A stretch of 64,000 nt of DNA from Micromonospora endolithica (lineage in GTDB: Bacteria > Actinomycetota > Actinomycetes > Mycobacteriales > Micromonosporaceae): positions 1 through 64,000 of the forward strand of contig NZ_RBAK01000020.1 in the NCBI RefSeq assembly GCF_003626595.1, read 5' to 3'. A program made the translations under genes and the position numbers. This document shows positions 16,736 through 25,056 of the stretch, piece after piece (position 1 is the first letter of the stretch; every line of letters starts with the position of its first letter). The notes under the pieces are model-generated. The model was not told where the DNA came from. It searched no databases and saw only the letters and a program-made list of their open reading frames with translations.

Positions 16736-17605
16736 TCAGGGGCGGACGCCGAGGTGCACGCTGCGGGCCGACAGCCGGAACAGGTCCTCGCGGTGGCCCA
16801 GCCACTCCTCGTCGGCCGGGTCGAGGAGGCGGTCCCAGACGTCGAGGTCGGCGGCGGTGAGCAGTCCGGTGGGCCGCAATCGGCCGACCCGTGCGGCGAG
16901 GGCTTCCAGGACGGCTCGCCGCGCGGTGTCGGCCAGCGGTGGCGGCTGTTCGTCGAGGGCGGTGCGGGTCGTCACTGGCGACAGGCCAGCGCGGCGTAGG
17001 GCTTCGGTCCACCCGTAGGGCATCCGCCGGCTGTCAGGGAGTTCTGCCCGCATCCGGGCGAACCAGCGGTCCTGGGCTGCGTGCAGGCGGTTCTCCAGGC
17101 CGGGTTCGCCCAGGCCGACGTCCCAGGGCAGGTGGTGCTCCGGCAGGCCGCCCTCGGCGAGGGCCAGCCGCCCGCCGGGGGCGAGCAGTCCGGCCAGTGC
17201 GGTGACCGCCGCCTGCTGGTCGCCGACGTGATGTACGGCGGCGGATGCCCAGACCAGGTCGGCCGGAGCGCCGAGCGTGTCACGCAGGTCGGTGATCTCG
17301 GCGGGGATGTTGGCACGTAGCGGCTCGACGCGGACGCGTGGGTCCGACCATTCGGCGTGGATGTAGTCGCGGGCGGCGTCGAGAACGGCAGGGTGAGCGT
17401 CCACCGCGACGACCCGGCCGCAGGTCATCATCCGGGCGATGGCCAGGGCCATCCCGGCGGCGCCGCAGCCGACGTCGACCGCGAGCCGGTCGCCGGGGGC
17501 GACCAACTCGCGGGCGATCCTCAGGTACCAGGCCCGGTCCTGCTGGGCGGCGTCGACCAGCTGCGGCGCCAGTCCGGTCCAGTCGACCGGTGTGTCGGTG
17601 CTCAT
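16736..17605 (-). CDS. Class I SAM-dependent methyltransferase, low-zinc operon
   Basis: 289 residues. Motif I is LAVDVGCGAAGMALAIA, then VVAVDAHPAVLDAA, and DLVWASAAVHHVGD is the substrate-side motif. The start ATG at 17605 overlaps the rpmE stop (ATGA), so an upstream open frame is not part of it. It lies in the same operon as the zinc-free L31 and the Mrf-like protein. A ribosomal or tRNA substrate is tempting but unproven. Confidence 0.82.
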   Translation of the reverse strand: MSTDTPVDWTGLAPQLVDAAQQDRAWYLRIARELVAPGDRLAVDVGCGAAGMALAIARMMTCGRVVAVDAHPAVLDAARDYIHAEWSDPRVRVEPLRANIPAEITDLRDTLGAPADLVWASAAVHHVGDQQAAVTALAGLLAPGGRLALAEGGLPEHHLPWDVGLGEPGLENRLHAAQDRWFARMRAELPDSRRMPYGWTEALRRAGLSPVTTRTALDEQPPPLADTARRAVLEALAARVGRLRPTGLLTAADLDVWDRLLDPADEEWLGHREDLFRLSARSVHLGVRP

Positions 17606-17862
17606 CCGCCCTGGGGTCCGCGGCGGGCGTACTTGGCGCGGAACCTCTCGACCCGGCCGGCGGTGTCGAGCAGGCGCTGCTTGCCGGTCCAGAAGGGGTG
17701 GCTGGCCGAGGAGATCTGAACGTCGATGACGGGGTAGGTGTTGCCGTCGGTCCACTCGAGGCTCTGGTCGCTGGTGGCCGTCGAGCGGGTGAGGAAGGCG
17801 AAGCCAGCGGCCTTGTCGCGGTAGACGACGGGCCGGTACTCGGGGTGGATGCCGGGCTTCAT
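17602..17862 (-). CDS. rpmE2: Ribosomal protein bL31 type B (zinc-independent)
   Basis: 86 residues. It starts MKPGIHPEYRPVVYRD and contains SSASHPFWTGKQ, which are diagnostic for type B L31. No cysteine is present, so it cannot bind zinc as the C-plus form does. In zinc limitation it replaces the zinc protein and frees the metal (established for C-minus paralogues). Overlaps on both sides (ATGA with the Mrf-like gene and with the methyltransferase) show tight coupling. Confidence 0.95.
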   Translation of the reverse strand: MKPGIHPEYRPVVYRDKAAGFAFLTRSTATSDQSLEWTDGNTYPVIDVQISSASHPFWTGKQRLLDTAGRVERFRAKYARRGPQGG

Positions 17863-19160
17863 GCGGGTCGTACTCCTTCGGTGTCGGTGTCGGTCAGCTC
17901 CTCCGCCCCGAGGGGGAAGCAGCCGGCGAACGGGTCGTGGTAGGTGCGCCAGGTGTCCTCGCCGTCGGCGAGTTCGGCGTCGGTCAGCAGGCAACCGGCG
18001 AGGCTGCGGTGCAGCTCGACGGGGTCGAAGTCGAGACCGATGAAGACCAGGTGCTGGTGCCGGTCGCCGTAGTAGGGATCCCAGTCCAGGGCGGCGGCGA
18101 GGCGGCGCTGGTCCTCGACGTGTTCCCAGCGGTCCTCGGGCAGGCTCACCAGCCAGTGCCCGAGGGATCCCATGGCCAGGCCGCCGCCGGCGAACTCCCA
18201 GGCCACCACGGTGTCGGGTTGGCTGGCCAGCCACAGGTGACCGCGGGAGCGGATGACCTCGGCGTTGACCTCTTCGAGGACGTCGTGCAGGCGCTGCGGG
18301 TGGAACGGTCGGCGGGCCCGGAAGACGGCGGAGACGACTCCGCAGTCGGGCTCCGGCTCGTGCGCGCCGAGGGTGTAGCCCTGCAGACCGCGGGCGAGCA
18401 CGCCGGGGGTCTCCGGCCGGTGCCGGTGGGTGTGGCGCAGCTGGCGGGTGAGCATGCCGGCGTCGACGACATCGCCGTCAACGCGAATGTGGGTCGCCCA
18501 CGGGGCCATCCGCTGGAGCAGGACCGCCATCCGGCCGGTGTCGAACTCGCCTTCTCGGGACTGTCCCCAGAGCACCAGGGTGTCGGCGTACTCGACCTGC
18601 CGGACCACGACGTCGGCGAGCGCGCGGTGGTCGTCCTCGGCGGCCTGGATACCCAGCGTCGTGAGGTCGTCGGTGCTGGCCAGGCCATCGAGCAGATGTT
18701 CGGCGTCGAGGACGGTCACGTAGGAGTCGACCCGGATGAGGTCGGTGATCGGCGCGCCCTCGACCAGGCAGTGGGCACAGGCGGCGGCGACCGCCTCCGG
18801 TTCCACCACCTCCGGCAGCATCAGCACCAGGTCGCGGCCGGGGTGGCTGCGGGTGAGCCGGACGAGAGTGGGCAGCACGTCCTCGCGCAGGGTGCAGGAG
18901 ACGCAGCCGTGCCGCAGCACGACCTGCTCGTCCTCGACGATGCCGGCGCCGGTGCGGACCACCCGCCGGACGAGGCCGTCGCGGATGCCGGTCAGGTCGT
19001 GCCGGACCAGCAGCAGCGAGGTGTCGGCGGCGAGCAACGCGCGGGCGACGGCGAAGGTCGCCGTCGGCCAGAACCCGGACAGCACGGTCAGCGACGGACG
19101 GGTGTCCGCGTCGGCGGTCACGACGCGGGTCGGGGCCTGTGGTGACGACGACATCGGCAT
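17859..19160 (-). CDS. COG0523-like protein lacking the P-loop, Mrf-like
   Basis: 433 residues. The overall COG0523 layout is clear (VLRHGCVSCTLREDVLPTL; CobW C-terminal GVVSAVFRARRPFHPQRLHDV). The position of Walker A reads GFWPTATFA (29-37) with no GKT, and the metal motif is CVSC (86-89). It is therefore unlikely to be a GTPase. In mycobacteria the ribosome-hibernation recruitment factor Mrf is a COG0523-type protein encoded with C-minus ribosomal genes, and I recall that it also lacks a P-loop. Location with rpmE2, opposite rpmB, rpmG and rpsN paralogues, supports a Mrf-like role. Confidence 0.78.
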   Translation of the reverse strand: MPMSSSPQAPTRVVTADADTRPSLTVLSGFWPTATFAVARALLAADTSLLLVRHDLTGIRDGLVRRVVRTGAGIVEDEQVVLRHGCVSCTLREDVLPTLVRLTRSHPGRDLVLMLPEVVEPEAVAAACAHCLVEGAPITDLIRVDSYVTVLDAEHLLDGLASTDDLTTLGIQAAEDDHRALADVVVRQVEYADTLVLWGQSREGEFDTGRMAVLLQRMAPWATHIRVDGDVVDAGMLTRQLRHTHRHRPETPGVLARGLQGYTLGAHEPEPDCGVVSAVFRARRPFHPQRLHDVLEEVNAEVIRSRGHLWLASQPDTVVAWEFAGGGLAMGSLGHWLVSLPEDRWEHVEDQRRLAAALDWDPYYGDRHQHLVFIGLDFDPVELHRSLAGCLLTDAELADGEDTWRTYHDPFAGCFPLGAEELTDTDTEGVRPA

Positions 19161-19174
19161 CCTCTCGACTTATT

Positions 19175-19189
19175 TGAAAACGATTGTCA
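19175..19189. promoter_or_regulatory. Fur/Zur-type operator between divergent low-zinc operons
   Basis: TGAAAAC-G-ATTGTCA, a 7-1-7 imperfect palindrome centred in the 39-base gap between the leftward Mrf-like gene and the rightward winged-helix gene. One repressor site could control both directions. Confidence 0.68.
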
Positions 19190-19199
19190 TTCTAAGCAC

Positions 19200-19733
19200 A
19201 TGCGAGTCGTCGACGTGAACAGGGACGTGCCGGCGGGTGTGGACGAGGCGCGTCGAACCGACGAGGTCCTCACCGTCACGGTCCACCTGAGGCTCGGTTC
19301 AGGTGCTCGCGAACAGGACGTCGACCGCTTCGCTGTTCTGCTGGCGCTGGTGGGCGGTGGCCAGTGGCCGGTGTCGCCGCCGGCGCGCGAACCGGATGCA
19401 CACCTACGGATCCATCCGCAGGCGCGAGCGGTCTACCGAGGCGGCACCGAGATCGTGCTGACCCGTCGCGAGTACGACCTGTTGTGGTGCCTGGTCGAGC
19501 ATCCGCGCCAGGTCTTCACCCGGACGCAGCTGCTGGACCGGGTCTGGGGGCAGCCCTACACGAGCCCCCGCAGCGTGGATGTCCACGTCCGGCGGCTGCG
19601 CGCCAAGATCGGCGTCGATCTACCGGTGGTGACGACGCTGCGCGGAGTGGGCTACCGCCTGGGCGCGGACTGCTCTGTCGAGATCGTCAACGACCCCGCC
19701 GTGGAACTGGCCGATCAGCTGATGCAAGACTGA
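19200..19733 (+). CDS. Winged-helix (OmpR/PhoB-type) DNA-binding protein without receiver
   Basis: 177 residues. The C-terminal two thirds is a Trans_reg_C domain (LTRREYDLLWCLVEHPRQVF, LLDRVWGQ, SVDVHVRRLRAKI, LRGVGYRLG). The N-terminal 75 residues do not carry the acidic pocket or Lys of a response-regulator receiver, so it is not controlled by phosphotransfer in the usual way. It lies directly after the Zur-type site and upstream of the L28-L33-S14 genes, so it is probably an extra regulator of the low-zinc response. Confidence 0.75.
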   Translation: MRVVDVNRDVPAGVDEARRTDEVLTVTVHLRLGSGAREQDVDRFAVLLALVGGGQWPVSPPAREPDAHLRIHPQARAVYRGGTEIVLTRREYDLLWCLVEHPRQVFTRTQLLDRVWGQPYTSPRSVDVHVRRLRAKIGVDLPVVTTLRGVGYRLGADCSVEIVNDPAVELADQLMQD

Positions 19734-19734
19734 A

Positions 19735-19757
19735 AACCGTTACCGTTACCGTTACCG
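19735..19757. repeat. Short tandem repeat upstream of rpmB
   Basis: Three GTTACC units in tandem (19739-19756), preceded by GAAAACC. The start resembles half of the Fur/Zur-type site, so it may be an operator derivative or a slipped repeat in the leader of the L28-L33-S14 operon. Confidence 0.5.
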
Positions 19758-19779
19758 AGTTGAGTGAGGAGTTATCGCT

Positions 19780-20016
19780 GTGTCCAGACGTTGCGACGTC
19801 ACCGGCGCGCAGCCGAGCTTCGGCAACGCCGTGTCCCACTCCCACCGGCGCACCCGCCGCCGCTGGAACCCCAACCTGCAGAACCACCGCTTCTGGCTGC
19901 CCTCGGAGCGCCGCTGGGTGCGACTGAACCTGACCGCCAAGGCGCTGAAGACCGTGGACCGCAAGGGCATCGAGAAGGTCGTCGCCGAGCTGCGCGCCCG
20001 GGGAGTGACGCTCTGA
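19780..20016 (+). CDS. rpmB: Ribosomal protein bL28 (zinc-free paralogue)
   Basis: 78 residues from GTG (GAGGAG nearby upstream). MSRRCDVTGAQPSFGNAVSH and RRWNPNLQNHRFW are hallmarks of L28. Only one cysteine remains, so the zinc ribbon of the C-plus form is lost. First of a three-gene ribosomal set joined by TGATG overlaps. It would replace the zinc-binding L28 in starvation. Confidence 0.95.
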   Translation: MSRRCDVTGAQPSFGNAVSHSHRRTRRRWNPNLQNHRFWLPSERRWVRLNLTAKALKTVDRKGIEKVVAELRARGVTL

Positions 20017-20183
20017 TGGCCCGCCAGACCGACGTCCGCCCGATCGTGCGGCTGCGCAGCACCGCCGGCACCGGCTACACCTACGTCACCCGCAAGAACC
20101 GCCGCAACGACCCCGACCGCCTGGTCCTGCGCAAATACGACCCCATCGTGCGCCGGCACGTCGAGTTCAAAGAGGCCCGCTGA
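20016..20183 (+). CDS. rpmG: Ribosomal protein bL33 (zinc-free paralogue)
   Basis: 55 residues. The segment YTYVTRKNRRNDPDRLVLRK is diagnostic for L33. No cysteines. TGATG overlaps link it to L28 and S14. Confidence 0.95.
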   Translation: MARQTDVRPIVRLRSTAGTGYTYVTRKNRRNDPDRLVLRKYDPIVRRHVEFKEAR

Positions 20184-20488
20184 TGGCCAAGAAAAGCCTG
20201 GTCAACCGGCAGACGCGCCGCGAGGAACTGGTTGCTCGGCACGCGCAGGCGCGGGCGGAGCTGAAGCGGCTGGTCGCCCATCCGGACACCGACCCGGACG
20301 CACGCGCCGAGGCGGTCCGTCGGCTCAGCCGACTCCCGCGCGACTCCAGCCCCGTGCGACTGCGGTCACGCGACCAGATTGACGGGCGCCCGCGCGGGGT
20401 GCTGACCCGGTTCGGGCTGTCCCGGGTGCGGTTCCGGGAGCTGGCCCTGCGCGGCGAGATGCCGGGAGTGCGCAAGGCGTCGTGGTGA
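20183..20488 (+). CDS. rpsN: Ribosomal protein uS14 (zinc-free, long form)
   Basis: 101 residues, the long C-minus form of S14. It ends LTRFGLSRVRFRELALRG...KASW and has no CxxC pairs. An S18 paralogue, often in this set, is not present within the window. Last gene of the ribosomal operon. Confidence 0.95.
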   Translation: MAKKSLVNRQTRREELVARHAQARAELKRLVAHPDTDPDARAEAVRRLSRLPRDSSPVRLRSRDQIDGRPRGVLTRFGLSRVRFRELALRGEMPGVRKASW

Positions 20489-20503
20489 TGTCACCACATG
20501 AAC

Positions 20504-20524
20504 CACCGCGCCAGGCGCGCGGTG
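20504..20524. terminator. Hairpin after rpsN
   Basis: CACCGCGC at 20504-20511 pairs with GCGCGGTG at 20517-20524 around a 5-base loop, just before the ribosome site of the next gene. It could attenuate read-through into the surface-protein genes. Confidence 0.45.
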
Positions 20525-20537
20525 TGAAAGGGGAGGA

Positions 20538-22010
20538 ATGAATGCGACTCTGAGGGGCCGCGGTTTCGCGGCCCTGGTCGCCGGGGCGGTGGTGGTCGCC
20601 GGCGCGGTGCTGGCGCCCGCGGCTGCGTCGGCGGCGGAGAAGGTGGTGCTGTCCAAGGGGCACACCGACGCGGTCGACGTGCACTTCAGCGACGGGAAGC
20701 TGTCGTTGAAGGTCAACGACGACACGGTCAGCCCCGCGGTGAAGCGGGACCCGGCGGACGTGACGTTCCAGGTCCTGCCGGAGGCGGCCATGGCCGTTCC
20801 GGACGATCCCCGGTTCGCCTTCCTCGGGCCTGCGGGCAGCCAGGTCTGGCTGCTGCCGATGACCCAGGATCCGGATCTGCTCTGGCCGGGCTGGAACACC
20901 ACGACCCTGAAGACGGGGGTGTTCGAGGGCAACAAGGTGCGGCTGAGTCTGGTCGGTGTGCAGGGGCCGGGCAACGTCACGCTGTTCACGCAGGACTCGT
21001 TCGGTGGTCCGATCATCAAGTTCCGCTCCGACGACGGGCTGCCGGACGCGATCGATGTGCAGGTGCCCACCCACGCCCACTCCAACTGGGCGTTCAGCGC
21101 GCTCGGCAGCTACACGCTGAAGTTCCAGGCCGACGCGACCCTGGCCAATGGCACGACGGTCAGCACCGGGCCGGTCGACTACTCGTTCGTTGTCGGCGAG
21201 CTGTCCGGCGGTGGGCCGGAGGTCAGCCTGTCGGTCAGCGGCATGGCCGACGAGTACCAGCCCAACGACACGGTGACGCTCACCGCGGTGCAGACGCCGC
21301 AGACCGAGCTGGACCACTACCACTGGTTCAGCAAGTGCCCCGGCGCGGACGACTGGACGGTCATCGCGGGTGAGGGGGGCGCGAGCTACTCCTTCACCGC
21401 GACCCGGGAGCTGAACGCCTGCGAGTACGTGGCCAAGCTCTACGACGACGACCACGGCGTGGCCGCGACCAGCGAGCCGGTGACCCTCTGGGTGGCATTC
21501 CCGCCGCAGGAGCCGGGCACCTCGCAGACGATCACCGCGTCGATCGACGAGACGCAGGGTGCTCTGGTGATCAGCGTCAACCCGGACGACCGGGCCGTGG
21601 TGCTGCCGCCCGCGCAGCTCACCGCCGGTGGCGACCGGTGGGAGAGCACCGGTGAGCTCCGGCCGGTCACGGTGACCGATACCCGCGCCGGTCAGCCGGG
21701 ATGGAGCGCCTCCGGGCAGATCCCGGCCGACTTCACCGGTCCGGACGGTGCCACGTTCAGCGCCGGCTACCTGGGCTGGAGCCCCCGGGTGCTGGCACAG
21801 GGTTCCCGGCAGGGCGTGATTGCCGGACCGGAGGTAGCACCGTATGTCGTCGGTAGCGGCGGCGGTCTGGGCACCAGCGCGGTGCTGGGATCGGCCTCGG
21901 CCGGCGCCGGGCGGGGTACCGCACAGCTCGGCGCGGGCCTGCGGCTGAGCCTGCCCACGGAGACGGCCGCGGGAACCTACACCGCGACCCTCACCCTCAC
22001 CGCGATCTGA
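20538..22010 (+). CDS. Secreted wall-repeat protein (choice-of-anchor M type) with WxL-like C-terminus
   Basis: 490 residues with a Sec signal (about 1-34). Residues 35-220 form one actinobacterial wall-repeat domain: GHTDAVDV, DDTVSPAV, FLGPAGSQVWLLP, LLWPGWNTT, GPGNVTLF and THAHSNWAF. This is the domain repeated in five further proteins to 31.3 kb. An Ig-like segment and a C-terminal module with YLGWSPR and GTYTATLTLT follow, which resembles a WxL domain. There is no LPxTG or membrane helix, so it should be secreted or bound through the WxL-like part. The GGGGAGGA ribosome site is very close to the ATG. Confidence 0.8.
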   Translation: MNATLRGRGFAALVAGAVVVAGAVLAPAAASAAEKVVLSKGHTDAVDVHFSDGKLSLKVNDDTVSPAVKRDPADVTFQVLPEAAMAVPDDPRFAFLGPAGSQVWLLPMTQDPDLLWPGWNTTTLKTGVFEGNKVRLSLVGVQGPGNVTLFTQDSFGGPIIKFRSDDGLPDAIDVQVPTHAHSNWAFSALGSYTLKFQADATLANGTTVSTGPVDYSFVVGELSGGGPEVSLSVSGMADEYQPNDTVTLTAVQTPQTELDHYHWFSKCPGADDWTVIAGEGGASYSFTATRELNACEYVAKLYDDDHGVAATSEPVTLWVAFPPQEPGTSQTITASIDETQGALVISVNPDDRAVVLPPAQLTAGGDRWESTGELRPVTVTDTRAGQPGWSASGQIPADFTGPDGATFSAGYLGWSPRVLAQGSRQGVIAGPEVAPYVVGSGGGLGTSAVLGSASAGAGRGTAQLGAGLRLSLPTETAAGTYTATLTLTAI

Positions 22011-22020
22011 TCGCCCGAGC

Positions 22021-22059
22021 CCGTCCGGTGACCCGGCGCTGAGCCGCGTCACCGGACGG
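22021..22059. terminator. Perfect 12-bp hairpin
   Basis: CCGTCCGGTGAC at 22021-22032 pairs exactly with 22048-22059 around a 15-base loop. It lies 10 bases after the stop of the wall-repeat gene. No T-run. Confidence 0.55.
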
Positions 22060-22136
22060 CCGCGCGGTGGGCGGGGCGTTGCCGCGCCCCGCCCACCCCG
22101 CTCCATCCCTCACCCAGGAACGGAACCGTCTGCACC

Positions 22137-23351
22137 ATGCGCCTGCTCGCCGCCATCGCCACCGGCATCGCCCTGCTCGGCGCGGCCCCGACGCCGCCCA
22201 CACCGACGCCTGGCGCTCCGTCGGCTCCGTCGGCCGTCACCTGGGGCGTGGCGCCGTCGACCGCGAAAGGTCCGAACGGCCGGCCGGCGTTCACCTACAA
22301 GCTCGACCCCGGCGCCACCCTGACCGACTACGTCGCGGTCACCAACCACTCGCCGCGCCCGCTCACCCTCAACCTCTACGCCAGCGACGCGTTCACCACC
22401 GCACAGGGCGGCTTCGACCTGCTGGCCGGCGGCCAGCAACCCACCGATGTCGGCGCCTGGGTCCGACTGACCCAACGCAGCGTGACGATCCCCTCGACGT
22501 CTCGCCTGAACGTCCCGTTCACCCTCACGGTGCCGCGCAACGCCACGCCGGGCGACCACGCCGGGGGAATCGTCGCCTCACTCGCCGCCACGTCGGCGGA
22601 CGCCCAGGGCAACCAGGTCGCCGTCGACCACCGCGTCGGCGCACGGATCTACCTGCGAGTGACCGGTGAGCTGCAGCCCGCGCTGACCGTCGAGAACCTC
22701 CGGGTGCGACACACCGGCTCGCTCAACCCCCTGGCCGGTGGCACGCTCACCGCCACCTTCACCGTCCGGAACACCGGCAACGTCCGGCTCACCGGCCGAC
22801 CTACGCTCGGCGTGGCCGGCCCGTTCGGTCTCGGCCGGCGCTCCGTGGACGCGGCGGCCCTGCCGGAGATCCTGCCCGGCGGTGAACTGACCACCTCCGT
22901 ACGCATGACGGGCGTCCCGCCGCTGTTCCGGCTGACCGCGAGCGGCGCTGTCACGCCCGCCGCCGTGGGCGACCAGGTCCTCGACCCGCCGCCGGGGGTC
23001 GACACGGCGCGGGCCTCGGTCTGGGCGGTGCCCTGGCCGCAGCTGGCCCTGCTGGCCCTGCTCGCCCTCGCAGTCTGGGCGCTGATCGCCGCTCGCCGGC
23101 GGCGGGCGCGACAGATCGCGCGGGCGGTGGCCACGGCCCGGGAGCAGGGCCGCATGGAGGCCAGCCGGGACACCGACCGGACCTCCGGCGGCCGGGACGC
23201 CGCGGTTCCCGCCGCGATCGGTGCGAGCGCCCCGTCCGGCGGCGACGACCCGACGACGCCGGACCGTTCGACGTCGCGGGTCGATCGGCCCGACCAGGGC
23301 CGCGACAACCGACGACCGGACATCGACCACACGGGAAGGGACACGCCGTGA
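22137..23351 (+). CDS. DUF916/WxL-interacting-like membrane-anchored surface protein
   Basis: 404 residues. The signal peptide is followed by a beta-rich DUF916-like domain (YVAVTNHSPRPLTLNLYA, GAWVRLTQRSVTIP, PGDHAGGIVASL, ARIYLRVTGEL) and a second Ig-like part (FTVRNTGNVRLTGRP). A membrane helix (LALLALLALAVWALIA) and a long, charged, disordered cytoplasmic tail follow. In Firmicutes, proteins of this shape partner WxL surface proteins, and the preceding gene has a WxL-like end. That pairing is inference. Confidence 0.7.
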   Translation: MRLLAAIATGIALLGAAPTPPTPTPGAPSAPSAVTWGVAPSTAKGPNGRPAFTYKLDPGATLTDYVAVTNHSPRPLTLNLYASDAFTTAQGGFDLLAGGQQPTDVGAWVRLTQRSVTIPSTSRLNVPFTLTVPRNATPGDHAGGIVASLAATSADAQGNQVAVDHRVGARIYLRVTGELQPALTVENLRVRHTGSLNPLAGGTLTATFTVRNTGNVRLTGRPTLGVAGPFGLGRRSVDAAALPEILPGGELTTSVRMTGVPPLFRLTASGAVTPAAVGDQVLDPPPGVDTARASVWAVPWPQLALLALLALAVWALIAARRRRARQIARAVATAREQGRMEASRDTDRTSGGRDAAVPAAIGASAPSGGDDPTTPDRSTSRVDRPDQGRDNRRPDIDHTGRDTP

Positions 23352-23454
23352 GCCGGTCACGCCCTGCCTGCCGGACCGCGTCGGGCAGCGGCACCGGCCA
23401 CGCCGTCGCGACGGGGCACGACGGCACACCACCACCTTGCCTGGGAAGCGAGCA

Positions 23455-25056
23455 ATGACGATGAGAAGCATGCGTGCCGGCGCCGCCGGCCTCGCCTTGG
23501 CCGTGCTGGCCCTGACCGCAGGGATGACGCCGGCGGCCGCGGAACCGGCCGCGATCACCACTGTCGGCGCGGACCTGGTCTCGGTGGCGCTCGACGGTGA
23601 CGCGCTGTCGCTGCGCATCCGGGACGCCGCGCAGGTAGCTCGCGACGTGCCCGGGCATGACCCGGCCGAGGTGATACTCGGCCCCGAAGGCGGCCTGGCC
23701 GGCCGGGTACCGCCCGGCGAGGCCTTCGCCTTCCTCGGACCGGCGGGCCAGCCGGTGTGGTCACTGTCCGCCGGCGACACCGGGTTCCCAGCCCTGGACA
23801 CCACCGGCGTACGCCCCGATGCCCTCGCCGACGGCATGGTGGCCCTCACCCTGGGTGCGGTCGAGGGGCCGGGAACGTTCACCGCCTACACCCTGTCCGG
23901 TCTCGGCACGGCGAGCCCGCTCTTCGGCAGCGGTGCAAAGGTGACCCGGTCGGTGAAGCTGCCGGCGGCAACGCGCACCGCCGGTGTGGTCTGGGCCTTC
24001 GACGCCGCCGGCGACTACCGGCTCACCCTGACCGCATCGGCGGCCCTGCGCTCCGGCAAGACGGTCAGCACCGAGGCGACCTACCGGATCCGTGTACCGG
24101 CGATCGTGCCGGCCGGGCAGGTACCGCCACCGGCCGCACCGCAGCAGACGACACGGCCCACCGGGCAGCCGACGGCGCGCACGTTCGCCGCTCCCGCTGA
24201 GGCGAAGCCGGCTGCGGCACCGAAGCCCGCCGCCGCGCCACCGCCGGCCGCGAAGGCGGCGACCACGGCGGCCGGTGCCCGGCAGGTGATCGCCGACGGG
24301 CACGTCGACATGGGCCCGCAACTCGCGGGAGACGCGTGGACGATCCGGATCAAGGACGACCGCACCAGCCCCGCCGTGTGGCGGGAGACCGCCGACGTGG
24401 TCCTGCACGTCAAGGACAACGCGAAGATCACCGTTCCGGCCGGCGCGGACTTCCTCGGCAAGCAGGGCGACACGGTGTGGCTGCTACCGCAGTCCCAGCA
24501 GGCCGGCATCGTCTGGCCCGGCTGGAACACCCAGCACCCGTCCGTCGTGTCCGGCATCAAGAGCACCGTCACCTGGACGCTCAAGGGCGTCAACGGGCCC
24601 GGCCGGTACGCCCTGTTCCTGACCGGCTCGTTCGGCAAGGCCGACGTGCTGTTCGACTCCGCCAAGGCGTTCCCGCAGCAGCTGGCCGTCCCGCTGAACA
24701 CCCACGCGCACGGCAACTGGGCGTTCAGCAAGCCCGGCCTGTACCGCCTCACGGTGCAGATGAGCGGCACCACCACCGCCGGCAAAGCGGTCACCGACAC
24801 CAAAACGCTCACCATCGCCGTCGGCGACAGCACCGACCCCACCGGAGGCTTCGGGCCGGGCAGCGGCTCCGCAGGCGGCGGAGACAACGACGGCAAAGAG
24901 CAGGGCAGTGCCGGCCGTCTGCCGCGTACCGGCACCGGCTGGGTGCTGTCGGCCGGCGCGGCCGGCGTGGTCCTCGTCGCCGCCGGGGCCGTGCTGGTGC
25001 TGCTCACCCGTCGGCGCCGCGCCGGCCTCGCCGACACCGCAACGGGGAACACGTGA
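23455..25056 (+). CDS. Two-domain wall-repeat protein with LPRTG sorting signal
   Basis: 533 residues from the ATG at 23455 (AAGCGAG upstream; the longer open frame is not used). Signal peptide 1-29. The first wall-repeat domain is at about 30-215 (FLGPAGQPVWSL, GPGTFTAYTL). A Pro/Ala linker and a second, better-kept domain at about 285-465 follow (GHVDMGPQL, FLGKQGDTVWLLPQ, IVWPGWNT, THAHGNWAF). The end is LPRTG, a hydrophobic helix and RRRR, a sortase substrate signature. It matches the ABC-transporter-associated repeat family that always neighbours the following transporter. It is coupled by GTGA to the substrate-binding gene. Confidence 0.85.
   Translation: MTMRSMRAGAAGLALAVLALTAGMTPAAAEPAAITTVGADLVSVALDGDALSLRIRDAAQVARDVPGHDPAEVILGPEGGLAGRVPPGEAFAFLGPAGQPVWSLSAGDTGFPALDTTGVRPDALADGMVALTLGAVEGPGTFTAYTLSGLGTASPLFGSGAKVTRSVKLPAATRTAGVVWAFDAAGDYRLTLTASAALRSGKTVSTEATYRIRVPAIVPAGQVPPPAAPQQTTRPTGQPTARTFAAPAEAKPAAAPKPAAAPPPAAKAATTAAGARQVIADGHVDMGPQLAGDAWTIRIKDDRTSPAVWRETADVVLHVKDNAKITVPAGADFLGKQGDTVWLLPQSQQAGIVWPGWNTQHPSVVSGIKSTVTWTLKGVNGPGRYALFLTGSFGKADVLFDSAKAFPQQLAVPLNTHAHGNWAFSKPGLYRLTVQMSGTTTAGKAVTDTKTLTIAVGDSTDPTGGFGPGSGSAGGGDNDGKEQGSAGRLPRTGTGWVLSAGAAGVVLVAAGAVLVLLTRRRRAGLADTATGNT

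Noticed and set aside
17605..17755. Fifty extra N-terminal residues on the second methyltransferase
   Set aside because: They lie inside rpmE2 in another frame and read as an Arg/Pro-rich antisense-like stretch. The ATGA overlap gives a natural start.
24336..25052. A 239-residue extension of the substrate-binding protein
   Set aside because: It lies out of frame within the LPRTG protein gene. The lipoprotein signal starts at the GTG at 25053.
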